DNA from: Onchocerca volvulus
Lineage: Eukaryota; Nematoda; Chromadorea; Rhabditida; Onchocercidae
Assembly (NCBI GenBank): GCA_000499405.2
Contig: HG738137.1
Span: forward strand, 27,463,756 to 27,527,755
Direction: 5' to 3'
Length of the DNA: 64,000 bases
Each line of letters opens with the position of its first letter. Position 1 is the stretch's first letter. This document shows, one piece after another, positions 1 through 13,100 of this stretch. Position numbers and translations under genes: made by a program. The notes beneath the pieces were generated by a model. The model made no database searches and was not told the origin of the DNA. It saw only the letters and a list, made by a program, of their open reading frames with translations.

Positions 1-381
1 TAAACAAATTAATGTTTGATAGTCAATTAAATGAATAAATTGGGGAATATTTCAATGTCATGAAATTGATATAAAGAATTAAATGAAAGACGGAAAGTTA
101 ATAAATTTATCCGTTGAAGAAAATTTGATGAATGAAATTTGAAAAAGATAAACAATTTAAAAAAAATTAAACATTTCAAACAATTTAAAAAAAGATAAAC
201 AATGATTATAAAGTGAGATTTAAATAAGATAAACGTTAAGCAATAAATCAGTTTTTACTTGCTGATCGGCTGATTAAAATTCCAGTATATTCAAAGTTAG
301 TTAGAGGATCTTTATCAATCTTATCATCATCCTCTCCATAAAAAATGGAGCAAGTTTGAAATTCTTGACCGTAACTCTGTG

Positions 382-2508
382 ATGATCATTTTCTATCATT
401 GTTACTTGCAAGCTTTTATTTTGTTAAAACTAATCATGTGTATTGAAAAATTAACTTCGAAATATTTAAAGTTTCATAATTTTCAAGGAATGGTGGTCGT
501 TTGAATGATTACGATGAATTATGGCCTGTGCGATATAGCGTTCGGAAGATCTATGGACCATTTGTAGAAGATAATTACACGCAGCAAACTCTGCCTCAAA
601 AATTTGATAAACAGTTGCATCAGAGTACATTACAAAAGGTGATGATACTTATCTTTAGCGTCGAAATATTGCTGAAATATCTGAAAGCAAGAAACATTTT
701 TCTGAATGCGACCACATCGCATCAAAAGTTCGCAAATTATTTAATGTAAACTAAACCGTTTTTATTTTAGCTTCGATTCTCGTTGAAACCTGTTTTGAAG
801 ATTATTTTAACATTTTTACTAACGCTCATCATATATATTTTATCAATATTATCCTGTTGTGCACCATGCTGTTATCATTACATCTGTAGTTCAAGAAGTT
901 TCTATCATCGTCATAAATGCTCAACTTCATTTGTGAGGTATACATTTTTATTATTGATATAATTATATACAATACAGCATTAATAATATTTAAGCACTGT
1001 TAATTAATTTAATATAATTATCGAAATATTTAAATAATTGCTTAAAATTTTTCCATCTATCTGGATGTAAAATTTTTTTCAGATTTTTTTCGCAAGGATT
1101 TCACTGGACATTATTTTTTACATCATTAATTTTAACAATAGTATTATTTACTCTAAATGTTATTTTATTATCATCTGTACATGGACTTGGTAATAATCAA
1201 ATTACATTCGAAATAAGTCATGTATGTTTCTGATTTTACCTATTTTACCTTATTATTAAAATTTTTTAAATTCAAAATTTGATTATTTTCACTATATCAA
1301 ATTATTGGAAAAAATAAATAAGTGTATTTTTTAATTAATTTATTCGAAAATTTACGAAAATTTAAATTTTATATTTGAATATCTGTTAGCTATTATGGAT
1401 AACTGTATTACCTGGCCAGGTAAAAATATCTACTCAATATTGGAATTATTTAAATAGGCAATTAGGTGCAAAATATTTACAACAATATTGATTAAACGCT
1501 GATATTTCAGATTTGCGTCGCAATTTCATCAACTCAAAAAACAATCCAAGCAAGCATTGAAACAAATCACAAAGAATATTTGAGTACATCAGATTTACGA
1601 TATACGTGTAAACCAATTTGGGAGGATGGCGGTTTCAGGATTGGACTTAACAGAAAAAAAGCTGGAACATGGCAAACACGAAAAACATTAACCGAAAAAC
1701 AGATTCTGGTAAATCTTGATCAATTTTTGAATATACTATTTCAAATTTTATATTTTATTAATTTTCATAAATTAAAAAATCAAATGTTATTTTATCTTTA
1801 GATAACATTAAAATTGATAGGTCACTTAATTTTGCGGGGCAAATTTTGCAAGATGAATTTGCAATTTTTTGAAAAATTATCTTTTTATTCAGGCTATTTC
1901 AACAAAAATCAAAATGGAATACGAAAGTGATCGTCAGAATCCTCATCATACATTATATTATGATTATGTATTATTGCAACATCAAGATATTTCATTGCAA
2001 AGTTACACTTGCATACCTGGAAATAAAACAGATTGGTAATTTTCACAAATTTTTTCGTTCAATTTCAAAACTTGAAACTTTGAAGATCAACTTTCAGCTT
2101 TGAATATCAATCAATATTATATGCATCTGAATTTTTTGAATTTTAGGAAGAAAATAAAAACTTAAACATTTTTTGTTTATCTAATGCTTCCAGTATAATG
2201 TATCATTTCAATGAATCCTAATTAATCGTATCAAATTTCAAAATTAAAAATTTTTACATCAAATTTCAGAATTAGAAATGAAAAATTATTCTTGATAGCT
2301 TTGTGCCATAAATTAATTTAATACTGCTAATATTTGAATTTTAAATTTTAGGAGGTTCATAAGTACGATCAATGAATTAACATGGCCATATTATACAGCA
2401 TGTGATCGCGCATGGACTATCAAATGGATTACTTTAATTGATTGTAATTTGTATAATAATAGGAATTATTTGAATAAAAATCATTACGTTGATTATGTTT
2501 TTTTCTGA
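382..2508 (+). CDS. Prominin-like two-helix membrane protein, short or truncated
   Basis: Proposed exons are 488-638, 771-937, 1083-1221, 1511-1708, 1893-2035 and 2352-2508 (TGA at 2506). All phases agree and acceptors are TTTTAG/TTTCAG. A first exon 382-437 with an ATG and hydrophobic start is possible, joined by a 50-bp intron ending TTTTCAAG, but is weak. The protein has an N-terminal ectodomain, one helix (ILTFLLTLIIYILSIL), a cysteine cluster CCAPCC, a short basic loop, a second helix (LILTIVLFTLNVILL), then about 190 residues of extracellular-looking sequence with Cys residues and an NKT glycosylation site. Helix, Cys-rich loop, helix, long loop is the N-terminal layout of prominins, five-helix organisers of membrane protrusions. 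Helices 3-5 are absent before the stop and no matching exons follow. A shortened prominin, a relic, or another nematode membrane family are all possible. Gene likely; family call tentative. Confidence 0.45.
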
Positions 2509-5500
2509 AATGTTTTTTTTTTTTTCTTCTTTTTTCTCCTCTTATCAGTGATATTTACATATCTCTTTGATTGTTTATTTGTTTGTTTGTTTTTTGTTTA
2601 TTTATTTGTTTGTTTTTTTTTTCACTTTTATTGCTAGATTTTGCAATGATAAAGCTACGAAGCTTAATTTTAAATTCATTCATTTCCATTTCTTAACTGG
2701 AAGATATTCATTTAGTCTTTTGCATTTTATAAAAAAAAAAAAAAAGATTAAAAAAAACAGATCTGATGAAAAAAAATTTTTTCTAAAAAAATAAAGTTAG
2801 ATTTTTTTTTTAATTTAGAATTTATCATTGCCATTCTTTATACCAGTGAAACAAAAATTTACTTTAAATTTGAAATTCCATTTTGAAATTCGTAATCAAA
2901 CTGAAACTTCAAACTTACTAGTCTTTTAATTTCATCATATCAAAAATTGAAGTATTTGATCGAATGATTCGTGGTTTTTTTTTCCAAATGCCAACTTTGT
3001 ATTGCTTTACTGTGTAATAGATATTCTGTTTTATGAATAAATGATGTCAGTTATAAAATTTTTCGGCATATTCGAAAAAAATAAGATTCAATTATGAATT
3101 ATAAATACACCAATAATCTTACCTGTCAATTAGCAAAATTAGATTAAGAATGTATTTTTAAGATAAGGAGGGGTCATAAAAAATGCAATCAATATGAATT
3201 TTTCACATTTTCTGGAAGAAATCTATATTTTCAATTCTTCCGCAAAAAAATTTGCATTTCCAGTGATAGTTTATGCTACCATCAGTCAGCTACCTCCTAC
3301 AAAACTACCTTTTATCAAACACTTCATGCAATTCAATCATGATTTTATGCTAAAAAAGAATAGTACTAAAGGCTGCGACATATTAGATGTATACGATTTG
3401 CTGACGACATATGATCTAGACTTGCGACGTGCTTGAATTAAAAAAATAAATGAAGTGAAATGGAATAATGAGGATGAAATATCTCTTTCCTAATTGGGGC
3501 AGTGTTACAGTTATCTTTTCTTATCATCTCTTCATCTCTTTTTCGAGAACAGGGATGAGAAAAAATTACCTTTCCAATGAGAATATTATGAACCTATCAG
3601 AGAGTTCAAAAAATAGGACCGAAACTTTTTGTTCTTCTGCAGCAAAAAATTCAAATTTATACTCACTCCATCCATTTGCAAACGATTTACTATTTATAAC
3701 TATTAAAGCATTAGGCTTTTGTGAAATATAATTTAATAAATTTTTATGAATTTATAGATCGTATTTTTAGGATGAATTTAATGTTGGCATACACCAAAAA
3801 TTCTATAATAAATGAGCGCCGGGTAATTCCAAAAATCGAATAATTATAAACGACAAAATTTTATCAATAGAAAAAGTAAGGATGATTCCATCATCAATTT
3901 TTCGATTAGGAACCGAACAGTGAGAAGATATACACCGGGAATTCAATCCGGAATATTCAGTGAACGATAATGTTGATTTTCTCTCTCAAAATCTTGAGAA
4001 TTTTCTATATGTTTATCTAATCGACAAAAATGCTTCACCGATTACGAGATCTTCGAGCAGAAGCCAAACTATAAATTCTTTCTCATAAATATTCATGAAA
4101 AATGTTTTGTGAACAATGAAAATAGTAAGTTCCACGAAAAAAAGATATGAATGTAATTCAGTTTGTTTTGGCACAAATCATTTTCAGTTTATCAATATAA
4201 AACCTAATCCATCTAAAATGAAGCCTAGGCTAGTCTTCTTGAACTGAATATGGCTTTTATTACATAAATCAAGCCTAGTATTCCAAATAGTACAGCACAT
4301 TTACCTCTCTTCCTTTCTTATTTTCGTAAATTCTTTCTTCCTTAATCGAAATTTGTTCATTACAACGGATGGAAAATGTCAAAAAATAAAGGTATATTAT
4401 TTGTTAATTACTGAGATGAAATAAATCAAAAAGTAAATTCATCATTTATCCATATTAAATATAAGCAGTGTTACCCAAGTAATATCTGCGGATGATGAAA
4501 ATATGTTGTCTGTAAGAAGTAATTAAAAAAATCTAAAATAGGCAAATCATGCCTAAAGATAGTGGAATTGTCATATATTGTTTATTTGCTTTAATTACGT
4601 ACTTTTCATAAATTTAATAACATATTTTGATTAAATTTACATTTATTTACACAATTTCTTAATTTCTATTCGTTTCATTTCTATTCATTTCTATTCATTT
4701 CTTAAAAATAAATGGAATTAAAGGGGAAAGAAAAATATATTGTAATTATGAAAAAATAAAATAGAAAAGCATCATGAATTGATACAGAAATTGATATTAT
4801 TATTAGGATATAAAGTCGTGCAAAAAAGAAAAAAAAAGTATTAAAAGTTTAAAAGAAAAAGGCTGTAAATATTCCAATTTCTTTTGTTTTTTTTGTTTCT
4901 TTTAGTCTTAATTTTTACTAAAATCTATGCGAGTATATTATCAAGGATATATTTTGATTTTGGTTAAGTTTTGGAGAAAGCTAACATTCTCGACCATTAC
5001 TCAACCATCCTCAATCCGTGCTATTTCAAAACAAAAGAAGTTTGAAATAACTGAAATGAATTTGAATTATAAATGAATTCAATGGTTCGCTTATTTTTCG
5101 AGTGATGTGCAAATGGCTTTATCAGGAAATTGTTATCCCTGAAACAGGAAAACATCACAATGATAATTATAAAATGAAAATTAGAAATTATTGCTGCTAT
5201 TTAATGAAAGATATTTCTAATTACAGAAGTGTTTCGATGATTTCAATTCCGGAAAATTTATTTTTTCGACTTTTTTGACACTCAACACCTTTGAATGATT
5301 TATGTAATCATTGAGTTGTCAATTTTAAGCGTAAAAAAGTTGGATAAACAATAAAACTTCAAGAAAATTAGCTCTCTGTTTAACGATATTAAAAAGAAGG
5401 CAATCATTTTTTTCATATTTTACGGAAAACTTTTTTTTTTGGTTTCTACGACCTTACGGACAATTAACTTTTTCGAGGCTATCTACTTTTTTTATATATG

Positions 5501-7132
5501 AATGTGTATCTGTCTGCTTATATTTTTGTATGCTGAATTCGATGCACCGTAATTTTAGATTTTTAACATTATTTCTAATACCGTAATTTTCAGGTTTTTC
5601 ACATTATTTCTAATACCGTAATTTTCAGGTTTTTCACATTATTTCTAGTACCGTAATTTTCAGATTTTTCACATATTTTTTGAGAAGATTGTTCCATCAA
5701 AGATTCATCACGTATCGTTAATCCTAATTTATGAAAAAAATAATTAATAATTCTTCTTGTATTTTAGACTTTTTAACTTTTAAAAAAAAAATTGTTTTTG
5801 AATTTTTTCTTCCAAAAAATTATTCGGAAATAATAACTAATAATGCAAATTTCAAATATAGTTCCGATGTAAATTAATTATATGGTTTCATATTTGAAAA
5901 AAAAAAGAAATTTAGAATAAAAGAAAATATTTTCATCTGAGGTTTATCATATCGCTTACTCGTTCTTCACAAAATTTTGATGCTTAAACTTTATGATTGT
6001 ATCAATCTTATTTAAATTTTTCGTGTCCAATGAAAATTTTTGAAATTCTAAAGTTTGAAAGTTATTATGTAATATTCTTAAAATCGTTTTACAATTTTTG
6101 TTAGTTCATCTTCGCATCTGTTGACATTTTAAATGAATTTAACTAAATTAACAACTGTCCAATCAATCCATCTATTTACTAGTGGTTATTGTTTCCTTTT
6201 CATTTTCTTCAAATTTGATGGATGACAGAGGTTTTTTCTAAACTTGAAAAAACACAAACTTTTTTCTATGACTATTTTTTTTTCGCCTTATTCGCTTTCC
6301 TCAGTTTTGTTTTTCATTTATGTTTCTAGCACCTTTCCAGTTTCTAAACTTTCTTCATCTTTTTAGTCTTCTGGAGCACTCTCCTATCTTCAGCTAGAAG
6401 AATAGTATCACTCTTAGCAATTTTCGATTTTTTGAATTTCAATAATGCAAAGCTCTCTCTTATAATCGTAGAATTGATGAAAAAGTTAGCAATAAGCGAA
6501 AATTAATTCCATTTAGAGATGAGAAAAATAAGTCTAGTCGTTTTCATAAAAGCTAAAATTTAATTGTTTTTGATATCTTTTATTTTAAAAAAGCTTTGAA
6601 TTCGAAAAATCTCTAATGCTAGTAATTTTTGATTAGATTTAACCTACTTTATTATAATAGTTTGTTGGAAAAATCATCACACATAGTATTATTCTTTCAA
6701 TCAAAATGATAAAGAAATATGATAAACAAACAAGTTGGACATGTAAATTTAGCATGTTAAATGAGCTTTTACTACCATAGTTAAAATTATTTTTCAAATT
6801 TCAATCTTAAGCTTATAGGAACCTCAAAATTATTGAATTTTTCGAAAAGAATCTGAATTTAAATCATCAAATTCAGAAGATATAAGAAAGATTTTTTCGA
6901 AATTCCTAACATGCATTTTAGATGTCGTTTTGATTTCGATTTCAAATATTATCCATTTTGATGAAAATTAAATGTTAATACAATTAAGCATTTAAAAATT
7001 GCTATTTTAATCTTTTTTAACAATATTTTAGGCTATTAAAATCGACGAGAAAGTATTCTCAAAATATGCTATTATTCTTATTAATTTTGAAATCTTTTCA
7101 TTTGAATCGAAAATTTAGGTTTTTGAATTGAA
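2509..7132. other. AT-rich intergenic stretch, no gene seen
   Basis: Between the prominin-like gene and the CLAM gene. Open frames here (for example 2567-2794, which is mostly a TTTG/T-tract, and 3194-3731) lack splice context, codon bias or similarity that I can recognise. The only structure is the 35-bp tandem repeat at 5545-5680. Confidence 0.6.
5545..5680. repeat. Tandem repeat, 35-bp unit, about 4 copies
   Basis: The unit begins ACCGTAATTTTCAGGTTTTT and continues with CACATTATTTCTA. Copies start near 5547, 5581, 5616 and 5651, so the spacing is 34-35 bp. The second and third copies are identical over most of the unit and the outer copies are slightly diverged, suggesting recent local duplication. 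Confidence 0.9.
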
Positions 7133-10100
7133 ATGCAGTTTTTGTATTTTTCATTATTATATTTGCTGCATGTCACTTTCGGAAGTATCAGTGAGGGAAG
7201 TATTGCTATGAAGAATAAATCACTCGATGCTAAGGCATGTAAGTTTTATCGTCTGCGACTTTTGATCAGTCGCAATGTATCGATAGATAGAGACAAGGTT
7301 TTTTTAAATAAAATAATAAATGAATTAAATTGGCAGAAAGACAAATGACCCTATCAATGATAATATGATAAATTGTCGCAATGAGAGTCAGTTTGTCTTT
7401 CCCAAAACATTATTTTGTTAAAATTGGCATTTGAGATATTCGAAATTCAAATTTTCTTTGTAAGATAAAAAAAAATCAAATTCAAATTTTCTTTTGAATA
7501 ATTTCAGCAATGGCAATCGATATTCCGCCATCACGGCAAACAACTCATGGAGGAATTTTAGGATATTACATGGAATTTAATGGAACACTTGCTGAAGTTT
7601 ATGAAGCTGTTCCGTACGCGCAACCACCTGTCGGATCTTTACGCTTTGAAGTAAGATTAAAGTTTTGACGTAAGTGTGGTGTATACGTTTTGACGTAACT
7701 AGAATAATTACTGTAAAGTGCCATTCTTAATGAAGATTAACGCAGACATCAGAAAAGCTCGAAATCTTTGTATCAACGAAATTAAATTTTTTTCCGTCCA
7801 AAAGAATGAGAGTATTATAGTGATAAATTTTAGCATTAGAAAAATGAAATGAACGAAAGTGAAATCGAAGAGAAATCTGAGATAACTTTTTTTAAATTTA
7901 AACATTGAATCGAATTGAAATTTAATTTGCCTGAAATTTAAAATTTTATTTGAATTAACATATATAAAATAATGAAAGAAAAATTTAGAGGAGAGGAAGA
8001 AAGGTTATCTAAAATATATGTAGAAATTATGAAAAATTATGTTTAGAAACATTTCTATGAAAATTTTCAAATTTAATTTTCCATTCAAAAGCTAATTTTC
8101 AAAATTAATTCTTCATTTGAGCTTCCATTTTTCTTCTTTTTTTTTTGCTTTGTTTCTATTAATTTAACAAAAAAAAAAAAAAAAAATTGATAATCTATTT
8201 TTCCGAAATTAAGACAAATCATTCTGCAAAGTTTGTGTGTTTTATAAAATTCCAAAAAAATTGTTGTGCTAGAATTATTTTGTGATATTTTCTTGAAGCT
8301 CTATTGTCCACCTTCAAGTAATACAGACGAATAGTTTCAATAAGGATTTTATTGATTGATGAAGGAGATATTTTAATAGAAGACACAAAATAACAATATT
8401 ACGGGCAGAGAAAGAATTTGCATTATTCTAAGTAGCAAAAGTTGTTATAAAAATATCTGGAGGAGAAGTTTTAATAAGCAAGAATAGTCGTTTCTCACTA
8501 AACATATCAGCACCGTCGTGAAAGATTTTTTTATTGGTAATTGGAATTTGATATCGATAATTTTGTTTATTAATGAAGTCTTTATTTTAACGAGTTTTAT
8601 TCGCCACAACTGTGTTATGCAATGAATTGATGAAGATCGATAATACAATCAATAATTTGGTTTCTTTTTTGATAGTAAGAAAGTTATCTACAGGTTATTG
8701 GTATCTGAAATTGATATAATTTGATAATTTTGTAATGTGTCGCTTATGAATACCGATGAGAGCAAACGATTGAAAGAGAATCATAAATAACAATCCTTTT
8801 TATAGTGAGAATATTCTAGGTTCTTACAATATTCTAGATATCACATATCGCTATTTTCTTTCTGATAGTGACAAAATTGTAAGGTTGGATTGTATTCTTC
8901 CGTTCTCACAATTTCTCCAAATCTTGCAGATTCGCTCACCTGCAAACAACCTCAAACTTAGGTAATTAAACCTTTTATTTAAAGAAATTATACACGTTAT
9001 ACATATTATAACTTGATAATGATAATGTAACAAAAAAAAACAAGAGAAGAACAAAGGGTCTAGAAGTTCATTAAAAATTATAGAATTAAATTTAAAATGT
9101 AAACCGCGCTTAAAAATTGGAAGATTACCAAACCAATGATAGAGTTGGAGACCACAGTAGTAATGGAACACTGTGAAACACAATTGTCTTATTTTAACAG
9201 GAGTAAGACAGTTATTTACAAATTTATGTGAGGAAGTTAGAAAGAAGGAGATTATTGAAAAATTTCAAAATTAGAGAAAAGTCTTTCAGACGATAAAAAA
9301 TAATTTTAAATTTGAGATCAAATGGGCAATTTCAGATTTAAAAACAAAGGGATCACCGATTTTCTTCTTTCATCCTCGCGATTTCCGCGACATCACACAT
9401 GAGCTTGACCGAACATTTACGTATAAAATGAGTCTACGATTTTTTACTATAAAAGCTAAGCTTGCAATCACAAACGAACATGAGAATTTATTAGATATCG
9501 TAGCATTCATCTATCTTCATCTTAAGTGATGAATTATGCGAGAAATATTTTATAATGAAAATTCTTTGAATATTAAAACAATTTTATATTACGAAATCAC
9601 TTGTTCCTACTATTATATTTATATAATATAAAAATATCCGATTATTTCAATATATTTATATTACAAAATATTTCGGTTATTGCGCTATTCGCTGATCGCA
9701 AATGAATCGAAGAACGCTTCTTATAGCTTTACAACACTCCAAACATTGCAGAAACTCGGTTATCAAATAGAAAAATGAGAATTAGATAAATATTTCATTA
9801 CATTAGACATCGTAACATTCATTTATATTTATCTTAAGTAATGAATCATTTCAAAAATATTCTACAATGCAAATATTTTGATTATTTAGATGTATGTATA
9901 TTAAAATTAGTTCGATTTTTCCGACAAAAAGATCGAATTTAAACTGCAGGTAACGAAACCACTTATCGGCTGGAATGGGACAAGGAATTGTGGCAAAGGT
10001 CGAATAGTACGATGTGTGCAATTTGGTCAATACTACAAAGAAGATGATGGTACCGAGGATTGCTTATATGCTACCATTGTAATACCTCATAAAAAAATGG

Positions 10101-13100
10101 TACTTGCGATATTTGGCTAAATAAATTGAGCAAATCATTCATTATTTCATTAATTGGCGTATTTGTAGTAAAAAAAAAATTAGAATTCTTTCGTTCAGTC
10201 TCCAATAATCGATAAATTATGAAAAATTATGAAAATTCATCTTTTAATGAGCTGTAATAATTTGTTTGTTTCAAAACTTCACTTTTCAACTGTATCATTT
10301 AAATTATTTTGCAAATTACCTGAAACTTGAGAAAATTTGATGCCAAAATATTTCTTTCGCTCATATTAGCGGTAATTATTTGTTTGAGATGCGAAAAAAC
10401 TTTTACGACTTCATTTAACGCAGAATTTTTTTTTTCGTAAACTATTCGCTTCTTACTTTTATTTTCTGATAAGACAAGCCAAGAAAAATATCGTCTGATC
10501 GAAACATTTCTTGAATATCAACCAGTAGTACGACTTGCATAATTCTTTGTCATTTTCAGGAAAAAAACAAACTATTTCCAATATTAATTTGGCTACATGG
10601 AGGTTCCTTCCAGGTAATAATGATTTTTCTCTGCAGAAATTAAAAATGGAAATTTTTTCTAAATTTGTGTACAGTAGTTGATAATCATTTTATTGGTGTA
10701 ATAGTAATTTGTTTCACTGATAATTTTTCAATTTTTCAGGCAGGTAGTGCGAGTATTTCGCCGATTGAATCAATTGTGCAAAATTTTGCTTCAGAGAATA
10801 TTATTTTTGTAGCCATAAATTATCGATTAGGCCCACTTGGTAGATATTTAACTTAAATTCTTTTCATTTACATCTATCGGTACATATTTTATTGCAATTA
10901 TTGATCTATACAATGCTTTTTCTGTGAAAGATTACACTTTAATAATTGAATTGTTCAGAAAATTTATAATTATTGGAAGAATGTTCATTTCAAATAATTA
11001 TGAAATTTGAACACTTAAATAGTTATGAAAAGAAGAAAAAATAATTCTTCAATGAAATTAAATGTTTTTTGAGTTATTTCATTTGTGACTTCAGACATTT
11101 AAAGCTAATTTCATTTTTGCAAAAGGAAATGATGAAAAGAATGCTCTGTTTTTTGAACATTACTTTGAGTTAATAATTGAGTTTCTCAACAAATTTGAAT
11201 TATTTCTGGGTTATTAATTGCGCTAGTTGACAAATCTATAGTATTCCGAACTATCAACTGAACTATTCAACAAATTTCCGTATGTATACGTATGAATGAA
11301 TGGACGGAAATTACAATCAAATATTCTATGGAGTGAAATAATTTTTTTTTTTTTACAGTTTAATAATAAACTGAAATTAGAGATCAAAAATATGAACTTT
11401 TCTAGATTTAAGTTATTTCCGGTTAAAGAACTAGATTCGTTTATCAAAAAATTATCGATCATGAGATGAAACAGAGATTTGAGAATAAGAAGCAGTACTT
11501 TATCATTTCAGGATTTCTAACAGCCGGTCACCGAGATTTGCATGGCAATTATGGATTGGATGATCAGATTGAAGCAATTCGTTGGATTCGAGCAAATGCT
11601 CGAAATTTTGGTGGTAATTTGAATAATATTGTTGTTGGCGGTATGGGTGCCGGTGCTGCTTGCGCAAGTATTTTAGCTATTTCACCAAAGACAAAGGGCA
11701 AGTTTATTCAAAGTTTTTTTTTTTGGAATAAAAATATTTATTGAGATAGGAAGAAAGGACTTTACATTTGGAATATATGAACATTTCGAATATATAAAAA
11801 TATGTGCTATATTAGAATGAAATTCACGTAAAATAAGCTTAGTTACATCATTCCGTCTAATGTACGTCTAATCTTCTAATAAATTTCTGAGCATAACGTA
11901 GCTAGTTTTCAACATTTTTCTAGAATGCATCATAAACTTTTTGAATGAAATTACATTTATACTAATTATCGCTAATACGTTCCAGCACGAGTAATTTTAC
12001 ATTCATCTTAATTATTCTCATCATAACTTTTCTAGGATTGTTCAACGGTGTCATATTACGAAGCGGAAGTTCCATTGCTCCGTGGGCCGTACGATCCGTA
12101 TCCACGGAAAATTATTCCGCACGTCTAATAGATTATTGTGGTTGTGGCTATAATCAAACTTTAGGAATGTCGCATACAGTAGAATGTCTGAAAAAAATTT
12201 CAGTAAAAAAGTTACAGAAAGCATGGAAGTATATCGCCAAGTTTGCTGCAACCGTTTCTGTAAGTGATTCTAAATAAATAAATGCATTTGTCTGTATTTT
12301 TCATCTTTTCATTAAAGTAATAAATTTTAGGGTAACGAAAATTACCTGATGGATACTACTTATTTCACACCAATTAGCGATCCATATCGCATCGAAGCTA
12401 GCGTTCTTCCTGGCGATCCCATGTCTGTCATGCTTCAGAATCCACGAATGCCTCTTCTGGTCGGTGTCACAAATGGAGAAGTTGCTCAGATGACTAACGC
12501 ATGTACTCGTATATTTACTACTACTTCTTTTTTCTCTTTTTTGACTGAAGGAAGTGAATTGGTGTAAAGAATTCAGAATCACTATAACTGTTCTATAAGT
12601 TCAAATTCTAGTCATTTATTCAAACAAAAAGTACATCCTTATGCTGAATCTGGAGTTTTCGATTCTTCTAATCAAAATTTCTCCTTTTATTCTTAATTTT
12701 TGAATTTCAGTAAGCAGTAATCGTTATACGGAAAATGGCGACTGGGATCTGAGCTACATTGTACCTTCTAATTTACATGCTAATTATAAGCAGGTACTAA
12801 TGAATAATGCTTGCAATCATATACAATAACTATGAAGTATGAAGAAATATCTTGTAATCTGTAGTAGTTGAATCAAATTCTGAATAATTTTACAAAATAT
12901 TAATTTTGTGAAAAATGAAGTATTAAAATTGTTCTATTCAGCTGTCTTGCTGATTTGGAACAAATTTTGAAATCGTCCAGTTTAATAATTTGTATTGTAT
13001 ATAATAGTATAAATTTAAATTTGAGGTTCAAAAAGCTGTCGAATATCAATACCTAAATGATTATCCACAAAATTTGAATGAAGCCGAACGATGTGATGTA

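Noticed and set aside
2567..2794. Plus-strand frame after the prominin-like gene, hydrophobic start
   Set aside because: It is coded by a TTTG/T-tract and A-tracts; the hydrophobicity comes from low-complexity DNA, not from a third prominin helix.
12301..12582. Minus-strand open frame of 93 codons
   Set aside because: It is antisense to CLAM exon 8, which shows esterase-family conservation on the plus strand.
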